A DNA stretch of 64,000 bases from Linum tenue. Its lineage: Eukaryota; Streptophyta; Magnoliopsida; Malpighiales; Linaceae. The DNA lies in the NCBI GenBank assembly GCA_946122785.1, contig CAMGYJ010000006.1, positions 496,001 to 560,000 of the forward strand. Reading direction: 5' to 3'. Of this stretch, positions 51,413-62,066 are shown in pieces; the stretch's first letter is position 1; each line of letters starts with the position of its first letter. Both the position numbers and the translations under genes were made by a program. The notes under the pieces are model-generated. The model searched no databases, had not been told where the DNA came from, and worked only from the letters and a program-made list of their open reading frames with translations.

Positions 51413-52575
51413 GGTGAATGAGTTCAGGGTTTGGGTGATTTGAGAAGAAGTAGTAGCTTGTAATGTATATGTAAGAGAATAATACAAGATCGCAATGTTC
51501 GTGGCCTATCTTCTCTTCCACAAGATGTTTGGCATTTGGGTTGGAGATGGCTTGTAAACATATTTGTGAGAGGTTTCTGACTTGATGAACAAGTAACTAG
51601 ATTGCATTTGTGCATATTTGTAAGGCGAGTAGGAGATGATGGCTGCTCTAGGAGGATAATTGGCGCTTAGGGCACTTTTTACTTGAGAAATAGCTTGTAT
51701 TTATACATATCCATCAGAGAATTAATACAAGGTGTGACCTATCTTCCCCCAAGCAGCACTGACGGCATTTTCCACCTACCATAACGTCGGCTAATGCAGA
51801 AAAGCAACTCTGAGTTGGTCGGTAAAAGGGACGATCAATTAACATGACAAAGAATAAAGAAACTAAGAAAGGTATGATCTAACCAACTAGAAGGAGCAAG
51901 GTTGTCAAACCAGGGTCCGGCCAGCTGGTCAGACCGAGTCAGACCAAAACCAGGCATCAAAACGGCTCCAATTACTAGCAAAAAATGCTGCAACATGGAT
52001 TGTATGCAGCTTACCTTTCGGAATGCTGCACTTTTCGGCTACAAATATCATAATTCATTCCCACCAGGGGAGGATTAAAGCACTTGTGACAAATCAGACC
52101 CAATATCTATCTAATCTCGTATCTAATTTGGTCCGATTCTGGACCTAACCACAAACCATGGAGACAGTAGACATCATAATCCAGTTTTGCACAAAGTAGA
52201 ATGCATGGTTTCCGTTATTCAAAATTGGGGGAAACAAATAGATCATGAAGGTCTGGAGTTGTAGATACATTTCTCAACAAAAATAATTGAAAGCAAAGCT
52301 CACTAGTTTTCACAACAATCCCAACATGATAGATAGAATCCCTCCAAAGAGTGTTCATAATAATATCTCACCTCTCTACTGAAAAGTGCAAAAATGAACA
52401 CACAAAACAAGAACACATACAAAATTTTCGCCATCATTTTGATTCTTTTGGTATCAAACCTCAACTTAATGCTGGCAGACAGAGTTACAAAACATTCATC
52501 AGGTCGACAAATCAGTGATGGTAGTAGTAGCATTCTTACAAACTGTTCCGACGGAGTGGATCGTGTGCTTCTTTT
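51413..52575. other. Intergenic; 3' flank of the UBP23-like gene
   Basis: No gene is supported. The right end should contain the 3' UTR of the minus-strand ubiquitin protease. Confidence 0.5.
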
Positions 52576-55500
52576 TCATGCGGTTTGTCTTTGCCTTCGT
52601 TTTTCCTTCCGCCTCCATTTTCCATCTACTTTCGCTTCCTTGTGCTGGTGCTGTCTCGACTTCTCGAAAGCAACCTGTTGGAAAGGATTTGGTCCACTGA
52701 AGTCTTCCTTAGACTCCCTAACCTTCTTCCTCTTACCTCGATCGTATTCTTCATCCCTGTTTAAGACATGGGGGACATATATGTTTCATTCATCATACTT
52801 AGATCCACATTGTTGAAGCCAAAGAGAAGAATTTTAACTCACCACTCATCTGCCACGTAACCAATGCTCAAAACCTCTGCACCATTTGATTCATGGGTTC
52901 GAGATGGATTTACCTCATCCCAACACGAGACTGCAACAAACAAGTGCAATTGATTAGTAGAAAGCTACCACACCACCAACAATCAAAAGGTAGGCTCTGA
53001 CAGTGTTCTATACACAGAGAGACAAAGAACTACTGTCCAAGCTTTGGCTCAGTTTCTGCTCTGTCTTATTAAATCGTAATAATTATAAGAAAGAAGGTAT
53101 GAATAAATCTCACCTGCTGCCTGCTTCAAACCTTGTGCAAGGAAATCTGCCACACCAATCTTCGTTACATCTGTTTTAACATTTCCTATCATGCTGTTAG
53201 CATCCTGCCTGTTTGCTGCAGAGTTAGAGGCGGAGCTCTTCTGCAATTGCTCAGATGTTGCAAGGATAGTACCATTCTGACCAGTTCTTTGTGACAACTC
53301 CCCAATCATGTCTTCTTGGGAATTGATACCCGCACAATCCTCCTTATAATGGGGCTTAGCTCTCTTCTTCTTCCGAGAATTTGCTGAACTAGACGAAGAA
53401 GCAAAGTTCTTGGAAGTTGACGGCTCCATTTCAGATGAAAGACTCTTGGCTTCCTCCAACTGCTGCTGCTTCAGGAGCTTCAGTCTGTCTGAACTGCGAC
53501 GTTTCCTCCATGTATTTTTTTTCTTTATGCCATGCCTGAGAGATGTCCTGAAGAAGTTTGTACCAAGATGCAGTTTATGAATATGGTGCTTCAGATGCTT
53601 CTTTTTATCTCTTTTCTCTGAACTGCTACCAGGAGCACTTTGCACATCGCACTCCTTGCCGACTACTTCAACTTTATGGCCTGCCTGATCCACTGTTTTG
53701 TTAACATGAATGCCCCCATCCTGAGAATGCGAGGGGGAAAAAGTCAAAAACAATGAAGAAGTCAAATTATCCTCGACAAGTGAAACATAACTCTGAAACA
53801 TTACCTGATTCTTCTCACAACTGGGATCACATTGTGGTGGTGCATGATCTACTTGATTCTGATCCCCAATCGATGCAGTCAAACTAGGTGCATTTGATGT
53901 CTTATCACCAGCACATCCAGAAGGCACTTCAACCACCACGGTTACAGCAGAATTAGACTGCACGAGGATGAAGTGATGACATTAGCATTGTGACATAAAT
54001 GTCAGCACCGTCAGGGACCAGGAACAGTGGTACACATGGACTATGTAACACAATGTTACCTTTTGCAAAGATTCATCAGAGGTGAGCTTGCGAGTTACCA
54101 TGTTTCGCTCATCACTGGAGCACGAAGAAACACTACCACAGACACTTGGTCCTGATGTAAATGAGACGGTGCAGTCTTTCGGTTCAGGGGTGGGACTGAC
54201 ATTCTCAGTCACAGATTGTGCAGAAGTTTTAACGCATTCTCCTAGAGCAGGGTCAACGAGCAATGGTTCCTTGGCAGAAAATGCCGAAACGGGAACTGGG
54301 TTTTGAATTGAGCATGTAGCCTTTGCTGGCTCATTCCTCTGTTTGATTGGTACTTCCATCGGTAGAGCCTCCTTTGACACACCATTTGGCGTTTGCTTAA
54401 CAACCGTGTTAAGCATGTTACTAACAAGAGGGGCTTTCATACTGTTGTCTTTTTTAGCCTCGTCAAGTTGTCTCCTTGGAGCCACTTTCGTTCTGTCGCG
54501 AACATAAAATAACATATAAGCCTTCTGATTTAAAACAGTCTTCTCGCCAACTTGGTGAACCTGTAACATCAAAGTAGCAGGAGGCTATTACCAACCAATG
54601 AAAACAAATATTCAGCAGAATCGCCACACAATAAATATAACTTACCTTTTCGTCATCCAGACAGTACCACATCCCAGTCGAGGTGCGAACAAAGCAGACA
54701 TAATGACCAAAGCGGGTGCTGCTTCCATGATGAACTAGAACACCATAAAGACTGTACTTCAAGTTGCATTCCTGCCAAACATAAGTAATTCGAGAAAATG
54801 AGGCACAATCATATGAAAGAGTAGAAAACCACGGATCTTCCTCCAAAACGCCATCACGTATAGAGGGGGAAAAGTAGTAGTCAGCAAATTGTCTGCAAAT
54901 GGAAAAAGAACTCACATTGGGATTGCTGACAAATGGCCTAATGTCCAAGGTACGCTCGTAAGAAACTTGCTTCCCAACCTTCCTTCCAGGATCATGGGCA
55001 AAAAACCGCTTCAAATGTATGCTCAACACATAGGGTGGTTTATGAATCGTGAGACGTTTCGTGGCCCTGACTTTCTGCTTGCATTGTTGACATTGATAAT
55101 GCTTCTCTCCACCGTCCAACAATTCTGCAGCAGTGAAGTTCCGGAGTGCTACAGGTAAGGCATCTGCTTTGTTTATTTCAAGGCTCAAGTCCAAAAATGG
55201 ATCAAATTTGTCAGAGCAGTAAGAACACTGCTGGCATTTCACCTGTAATACAAACAGAGTGAGACAGGGCAGATTCTCATAACAGCAAATTATAGCAGTA
55301 GATCTCTGATAGCCTATCCTTGTAGATTGTATAGAATTAAAATAATAATGAAACTAATTGCAAGGAGAAGAAGTGAAAAAAGTTTTACAGAAAGAGAGCA
55401 AACTTTTTAAGAATCATGAGACGTCATACTATTTTCAAACAAATTTTTGGAGCAACTTAACAAAGAAACCAATTCACAGTAATTCCAAATCACATTACAA

Positions 55501-57270
55501 AAGAAAGCTACCTGACTACGCAGGTGACCACCAAAGATTTTGTGCACCAAACTTTTTTCATAAGCAGCAGGTGACTCGCTCTGGACTCCTGATGGTAAAC
55601 AACACTTGTGCATTGATTCCAGTAAGTTCACCAAGTATTCATGTGCGTCTTCCTGCTTAGAAACTTTGAGAGTTCGAGATACACCTGAGTAGATGGTTAA
55701 GAACTCCAAATGTGAAAGGCAAGAAAGAAATAATGCAAAACCACATGAAAATGCTATTTAATAAGAATAAGGTATAGTTCCATAGAATGAAAAACTGGTT
55801 CTATTTCAGACACATATAGCAAGAAACAAAACGTAAAGGCTCTAATCAATTATTAACATGATAATTTTTCTTAAGAGAGAATAAAACTTGATCCAGATGA
55901 ACGACAAAGATGAAAGGATACATCGCATGTTCGAAACAAGATCAGGTACAAACGATATCCCAGTAGATCGTAACGCACGGTTGACATGTTTCTGGATGGC
56001 ACACAAGGCACAAAACCCAGCAATGCGGCCTGCAAGAAAAATGAATCCAAACAGAAGTCAGATATCAAAGATAAGTCATAACTCCATCTAGAGCACATGG
56101 GTTACATTACACAATCAACTTGCTTGCGTAAAATGGCAAAAAGGGTCCTAATACCTATTTTCAATTTATCCATCATTTCTTTTCTAGGGGAATCAAGAGG
56201 TTTAGCAAATTTCAAACTGTGGCCAATAATTCTTTCAGCAAATGACTGCAGTCAAAGCACCATAATATTCGAGATCCAAAACTTATATGAGCAGGCAAAA
56301 GTGCGTACTTGGTATGATCAATTATATTCCTAGTTTTAATTAAGCTCACTATTGTAGTGAAAAGACATCCTTATGAACATTTAACAACAGAAGCACGTAT
56401 CATGTGGCTGTAAAGGGAAAAGCACCTAATGTCTTCGTAAGAGGCAAAGTAGGGCAAAAGAATATATATGAAGAAGAATAAGCAAACCAAGCCAACTTAC
56501 AAGAACTGTTGTGCTTGCCACTTTGTAAATATGCTGCCAAAGGTTCTGTATACGTCAAGCATTGCAACACGGAGTTGAGGAAACAAGTGTTCCCGATGTT
56601 TCGCAAACCAGCACCCTGTCAATCACCCACCCAACATCCACTGTCAAGTTACTTAACAAGTTCATCTCTTATAATAACACGAGCATATGATTCACCCGAG
56701 CTAGTCCACACAACATAGAGTCATTGTTAAAGAGATAAAACAAGCTATTCCATGCAGGAAGACAAGGGAGGAAGATGCTCAATAAGCATAAATTAACTAT
56801 ACATTCAACATTTCCAGCTGTCCATCTACACAATTGGATCGGAAAACTCGTACCCACTCTAGAGACATGGCAAAAGATCAAAACTTGAATGCTCAAAATG
56901 CAGATAGGTGAAAACTCACAATTCTCTGAAATGTAATATCGAAGCTACTGATCTCGCTCTCCCACAAATCCATCGCCGTCCCGTCGCCTCTCTTCACCAC
57001 CTTCCGCGACATCGTCGTCGTCAGCTCCTCCAACCTAGCCGGCCTCTTCGACGAATCAGGGTTCAGCGTCTCGATCGGGAAATCCCGACACGTCCCCAAT
57101 CCGCTGTACTGCTTCCTCGCCGGGTGGAACTCTATCCTCCGCTGCATCATCGCCGCAGTAACAAACGATGAAGTGGACGCAACGGTAATTTCAGCCGACG
57201 ACGACGAGGATCCGACTTTGCCGACCACCAAAGTGTCGCTCCTCTGCTCCGCCACTACCGAACTCTCCAT
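52576..57270 (-). CDS. UBP23: Ubiquitin carboxyl-terminal hydrolase, UBP23-like (11 exons)
   Basis: Exons on the minus strand: 57270-56920, 56615-56501, 56029-55922, 55684-55512, 55242-54916, 54771-54646, 54560-54060, 53957-53805, 53720-53114, 52930-52843 and 52756-52576. Phases agree throughout and give 909 residues. The USP catalytic domain starts at about residue 118. The Cys box is [20 protein letters not shown] (C128). The QEDAHEY motif follows, then two CxxC pairs (CQQCSYC and YQCQQC) for zinc. The His box is [10 protein letters not shown] (H381) and LDDEKV supplies the acidic residue. The long, Ser/Lys-rich C-terminal tail ends [22 protein letters not shown] text, as in UBP23. The enzyme removes ubiquitin from proteins; substrates are not known to me. 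The intron between 53805 and 53720 is 84 bases with no in-frame stop, so it could be retained (937 residues). Confidence 0.92.
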
Positions 57271-58176
57271 GGTTTTCCCCTAATTGATCTCGCACACACA
57301 TAAGAAGACGAGAAATCGGCGAGCCGATGCTGGAGAACGGCGATCCCGGCGGGGATTTCTGTTGGTTTGTTAGCGTCGGCGTTTTCGGTAGCTGGAAGAA
57401 GGAGAAGGAGAAGGAGAAGAAGAAAGAAGTGGCGGAGAGACGCGGCCTCTCACTATTAAACCCTACCCTGGCCTAAAATCTTCTCCCCCTGATTTTTTTA
57501 TTTTTTTATTTTTTGGTTTTGCTTCCGTTTTGCGTCTGTGATTCTGCCGTTTCGTGGGTCTGCATTTTATTACCGAGTGGATGCTAGCACCTGATTGGAC
57601 CTTTACCCTCAAAACAAAATTAAATTCCTTCTTAAAAAGGAAACAAAACTTGAATTTAATATGGGGGAAAAAAACTTGATTTTAATAATTTCAATAGAAT
57701 AAAATAAAATAGAATACAACAACCACTTGATAAATTTATTTATTAGGTGCCCCAATTTTTATTCATAAGCTAATTAGTGAGTTTCAATTTCTAAACTCTT
57801 TAAACTCGAGTGAAATAATTTTGGTAAAAATAATTTTTATTTGAGGTGTGCCGCAAGATCTATTCATTAGGTAATCGACGAGTTTCAATTCTAAACGAAT
57901 CCAAATATAACGAGTAACCTAAGAAGTGACAAAGATGAGCAAAAATATACACCCTCATATATGATGAACGAGAGTTTCCTAACATAACTAATTAATTGAT
58001 GATGAAATTCACCTATCTAGAGTTCTAGACTCATCAAGAGCGAGTCAATCAGGAATCTAACCTCGGCCACAATCCCATAATGAAGATGACTTTAGATAAC
58101 GACCTTTGCTTTGCTAGATGTACGACCGTCTTGCGAATCCAAATGTAAAACAAGTGAACAACCTTACTAATTATTA
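57271..58176. other. UBP23-like promoter and 5' leader; spacer
   Basis: Purine-rich text (57391-57430, repeated GAAGGA) lies close upstream of the start codon on the plus strand, giving a CT-rich leader in the mRNA sense. A telo-box-like AAACCCTA occurs at 57458-57465; this element is common in plant promoters of growth-linked genes. No further gene is seen to 58176. Confidence 0.45.
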
Positions 58177-58771
58177 GGGGTCGTTTGCTTCAACGATTTG
58201 CATCATGGATTTGGTACAAAAAAATCAACCATCATGGATTTACACACAATCCATTGTTTGGTTTGTCAAAAAATGTTTAGATAAATTTGTGGGCCCCACG
58301 AATTTGGGGTTTTTTTTATCTCCAAATCCATGGACTCCACGGTTTTATAAATCCCACCTCATACCCTGGGATTTGGAGACAAGTTGAAAACCCATCAAAT
58401 TCATGATAAAAATAGCTCAACAAACAAATGATTTCCTCAAATCCATCATGCCCAAAATCCTTAGGCCCTGTTTACTTTCATTTCTGTTTCCTGTTTTTGA
58501 GAAAACAGATGTTGAAAACAGGTGAAAACAACATTTCGTCGTTTCCGAAAACAGCAAGAAGTTGCCACTTTCTGTTTTCATAGTTGGAAACGAATAGAAA
58601 ACAGAATGAAAAGTAAACAAGTTTTCTCGTTTCGGTTGCCAAATTTATGACATGAAAACAGAAAACAGGAAACGAAAATGGAAGTGAACAGGGCCTTAAT
58701 AAATCCCAAGGTTTTTAATTAGCAAATCCATGACAAAACCCTCGTTATAAAATCTTTGAAGCAAACAACCC
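58177..58771. mobile_element. Tourist-like (PIF/Harbinger) MITE containing a nested MITE
   Basis: Termini GGGGTCGTTTGCTTCAACGA and, at the other end in reverse complement, GGGTTGTTTGCTTCAAAGA. The 3-bp target-site duplication is TTA (58174-58176 and 58772-58774). Without the nested element it is about 360 bp and non-coding. Confidence 0.8.
58464..58695. mobile_element. Nested Tourist-like MITE, 232 bp
   Basis: Inverted termini starting GGCCCTGTTTACTT and, in reverse complement, GGCCCTGTTCACTT, with long inward pairing through TTTCCTGTTTT-type text. The target-site duplication is TTA (58461-58463 and 58696-58698). It sits wholly inside the 58177-58771 element, so it inserted later. Confidence 0.85.
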
Positions 58772-58774
58772 TTA

Positions 58775-59319
58775 GTTACCAAACAACCTTGAGATTCCCT
58801 CCAGCCAATTCCAGCGATCACGTTTATAGGAACGAATAATATTTTGGAAGTTTGTATAAAGGCATTAATGAATACTAAACTTTTTTTAACATATATTAAT
58901 AAACCAGATAATTATTTTCAGGAATTAGGAAACTCGTTTCCTAATTTTCAATCATAAAACTGATTCCCTGCAAAGTAGTGGCGGTTGGCCGGTGAAGTGG
59001 CTGGCCGGTGGATGTGTTTGCTTGCCGCGGTGGGGATAGTGACAGACTGACAGGACAACGCCGACACGGTGGATTTTTTTGTCCGATTGTTTGTATGCCG
59101 CCGGGGAGGAATCTGCTTCCGTCGAGTGGGTCTCATGATCCCGACAATTACACATGTAACACATGATGGGATGAGACGATGCTTTTGATAGGTATTAGAA
59201 TGAGTGTTTGCAAAATCGTATCATATCGATGGTTCGATCGAAACGTCCAAATTTGTATACGATTTAACGATTATGAAGTGGTTTGGACGATGGTGTTAGG
59301 CCGACAAGATGCTGATCAA
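58775..59319. other. Spacer
   Basis: No supportable gene. The open stretch from 59179 becomes LINE-like only from about 59320. Confidence 0.5.
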
Positions 59320-59725
59320 GCGATGTTCGCTAAGGTTCAAATCCATTCATGGGTAGCAACTACAGGAGGTGTCCTCGGCAACAACTATGATTGGATTGGG
59401 AGGCTTTTGCAGGAAGCTCGGAAGAAGGAGATCCAACGCCTCATTCTCGAATCAAACTCATGTTTTGCTTTGGAACTAATAGAAAAGCGCACTAGCCAAG
59501 TGCATCCTTATGCCACCATTTTAGGGGCCATTCGTCGAATTCTGGCTCAAGGATGGGTGGCCCGGCTAGTTTATACGTACGTATCGTGAAGAAAATAAAA
59601 TAACAGACTGGCTTTTAAAGTACAGTCTCGTTTATCCTTGTGATGCGTATAAACTACAAAACTCCCCATCAGAATTGAGAAAGCTGATTCAGGAAGACGT
59701 TATGAGAATTAGTTTCCCTCAATAA
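59320..59725 (+). pseudogene. LINE-derived RNase H domain remnant
   Basis: Text WVATTGGVLGNNYDWIGR, then RLILESNSCFALELIEKRT and ILGAIRRILAQGWVARLVYT, fits the plant LINE RNase H domain (RVT_3 type). The start of the domain with its first catalytic Asp is not recognisable, and the ESDS-type motif reads ESNS. A TACG duplication at 59574-59581 shifts the frame. The next frame resumes with YREENKITDWLLKYSL and ends at TAA 59723-59725, the usual domain end. The sequence differs clearly from the LINE at 26 kb. Confidence 0.75.
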
Positions 59726-59810
59726 GTTCACCAAGGGAGGTGATAATTGTTTCCCCAGCTCTAGAGTATTAGACCTATCCTCTTTTTTTGTTATAACCTC
59801 TTTTTTTTTT

Positions 59811-60399
59811 GGCAAAATTCACTTCCATAGCCATAACTTTGCACTTTGTGACAAATATAGCCAGATTCTGAGAAATACACAAATATAGCCACATTTTGTA
59901 AACTTGCTTGACTAATATAGCCATTTCCGTTAAATAATTTGACGGCGTCAATAATTCCGTTAGTTAAATGGATGTCATTCTGATGTGGCTGCCACGTCAC
60001 GGCCACGTCATGCCCACATAGACCCCTCACTGCCACATAATTGCCACATCACATTTTCAAATAAAAAACATAAAAATTTCAAATGGAGATTTTTAATATC
60101 CATTCTTTCCACTTCTTATCATAATTACATGGAAAAAAAAAAACAAAAAACAAAAAGATATGCCGTAACATTCTCCCCAAACCCAGATCCATGGTGGAGA
60201 GAAACAGAGACGCTCACTCAGATCACTAAATCGCTTCCCTAGCCTGTAACATTCTCCCCAAATCCCTCCTGTAAATCACAAAATCGCTTCCCTCGTCTGT
60301 CTTTCCGGCCGCCACACTTCTCATTCTGCCACTCAAATTTGAAGACTTATCCACCGTCTTCTCTGCGCAACATCTCTCCTTCGCTGTCACGATCAGCTG

Positions 60400-60461
<62 letters not shown>

Positions 60462-61351
60462 GATGAGGCGGAGTTAACCTTGGCGCACAATCCCCACACA
60501 ATCGACAACCCTAAAATTGGATTTTTAGGAGCTATCCCTCTCGATCGACAAACTCTGCATAATCTCCTCACAATCGACGAACCCTAACACTAGCTCCCTG
60601 CACAAGCGCCGTCGTCTCTCTCCACACAACTCTGTTGCTGCTCTGTCCTCTAAAATCTTTCAAAAGGGGCTGCTCTGTCTTCAACTTTCCAGATCTTGCG
60701 AATTCAGAGCTCAGAGCTCTGCCCCTTCAATGGCGATTCCCAGAAATCGGAGGAGCAATCCGCTTGTTCTCTCCCTCATCATATCCCAGTTGATAAAGTG
60801 GGTTAGCAAAGATGAGGTTCGTTCTCCCCCTTGCTCGATGCTGCCTTCTTCCTCTACTTCTCTGCTTCAATGACGACGACGGTGAATTTGGTGACTGAGA
60901 ATCATCTGGATCTGAAGGTTAGTTTCTGTGGTGGGGCTTGAGGGAGGAGTGTGAGGAGGCGGAGGACGGCTTGGGCGGCGGCGACAAATACGGCGGAGGA
61001 GGAGAGGAAGCTTTTGGAGATCGAGATTTTTGGCAGATTGAAGTTTTGTGTGGTGGTAGATGAAAGGGGTTTGGGGAGTTGGAGGAAAGATGAAGAAGGG
61101 GGCGGATAGATGAATTTTTTTTCTTTTTTTCATCTTTTTATTTAGCATAATAAATATAAATAATTTTATTTTCCACCATGGCATGCCACATAGTCCAAAT
61201 TAAACGCGGTCAAATATGACGGTTTGTCCATTCAGCAATCGTTATATTTCCGTTACATTAATGGACGGAATGGCTATATTTGTGTATTTCTCAGAATCTG
61301 GCTATATTTGTCACAAAGTGCAAAGTTATGGCTATGGAAGTGAATTTTGCC
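59811..61351. mobile_element. Mutator-like non-autonomous element with 81-bp terminal inverted repeats
   Basis: The outer 81 bp at each end (59811-59891 and 61271-61351) are perfect reverse complements by eye, starting GGCAAAATTCACTTCCATAG. Both flanks are runs of ten T (59801-59810 and 61352-61361), compatible with a 9-10-bp target-site duplication. Long TIRs plus a 9-10-bp duplication point to the Mutator superfamily. The 1.38-kb interior has a (GA)n run and GC-richer, exon-like text around 60720-61090, but no transposase. The interior could be captured host DNA. Confidence 0.82.
60402..60460. repeat. (AG)n microsatellite
   Basis: About 29 uninterrupted AG repeats inside the Mutator-like element. 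The open frames across it (RERERE or SLSLSL) are low-complexity artefacts. Confidence 0.97.
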
Positions 61352-61532
61352 TTTTTTTTTTATGCACCCCCTATTTGTAAGTGGCATTTTGCCTCTCTTC
61401 AATAAAAAAGTACACCATAATATTTCTCAACTAATACTAAAACAACATTACAAAACAGGCTATTCAATAGTCATAAATAAAAACATTAACCACACATTTT
61501 AAGGAAAATAGAATCACACTCACTTCACTTTA

Positions 61533-61967
61533 GGGGTCGTTTGGAAGTTGCGTTTGTTAAATCGTTGTATTGTTATGAATCACTGTGATATAAATGCATG
61601 CATTGATACAATAGATGCATTTTGAAATTACATTGTTTGGTTGTTGAGATTATAATTTATGAATTGATTGTTATAAAGTTATTTTATAAGAAAATGTCAT
61701 ATTTGTCCTCCACTTTTAATATAAAACAAAAAGAACTATGTACATAATTGGAAAAAGTAAATGTGCTCAATTATTAAACCAACAATCACAACAATCTCAA
61801 CTTTTAGTTGAGATTGTACAATCCCTCATTTTTGTTGATTGTTGGTGGGACCCACACAAAACAATTCATGCATTCTTTTGCAACTTGACACTTCCAAACG
61901 TTGTATTGTGAACAATGCATGTATTTAACAAATACAACACTAACAATCGCAACTTCCAAGCGACCCC
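61533..61967. mobile_element. Tourist-like MITE, 435 bp, in the 3' flank of the P450 gene
   Basis: Termini GGGGTCGTTTGGAAGTTGCG and, in reverse complement, GGGGTCGCTTGGAAGTTGCG. The target-site duplication is TTA (61530-61532 and 61968-61970). Subterminal text pairs further (TTGTATTGT and ACAATACAA). It ends about 100 bases past the P450 stop codon and so may lie in or near its 3' UTR. Confidence 0.88.
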
Positions 61968-62066
61968 TTAATTCATTACCAACTAACAACTTCCCACTAC
62001 TATGGAAAACTAGGGTGGAATGATCCATGATACTCATCTTTATGATTTTGAGGGAAGGGATCTACT

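Noticed and set aside
52394..52816. 140-codon plus-strand frame with hydrophobic start
   Set aside because: It is antisense to the last exon of the UBP23-like gene, whose frame and splice phases fit exactly.
60226..60587. Frames encoding long RE or SL repeats
   Set aside because: They are translations of the (AG)n microsatellite.
60867..61184. 105-codon proline-rich minus-strand frame in the Mutator-like element
   Set aside because: Composition-driven; no family match that I recognise. It may reflect captured DNA but is not supported as a gene.
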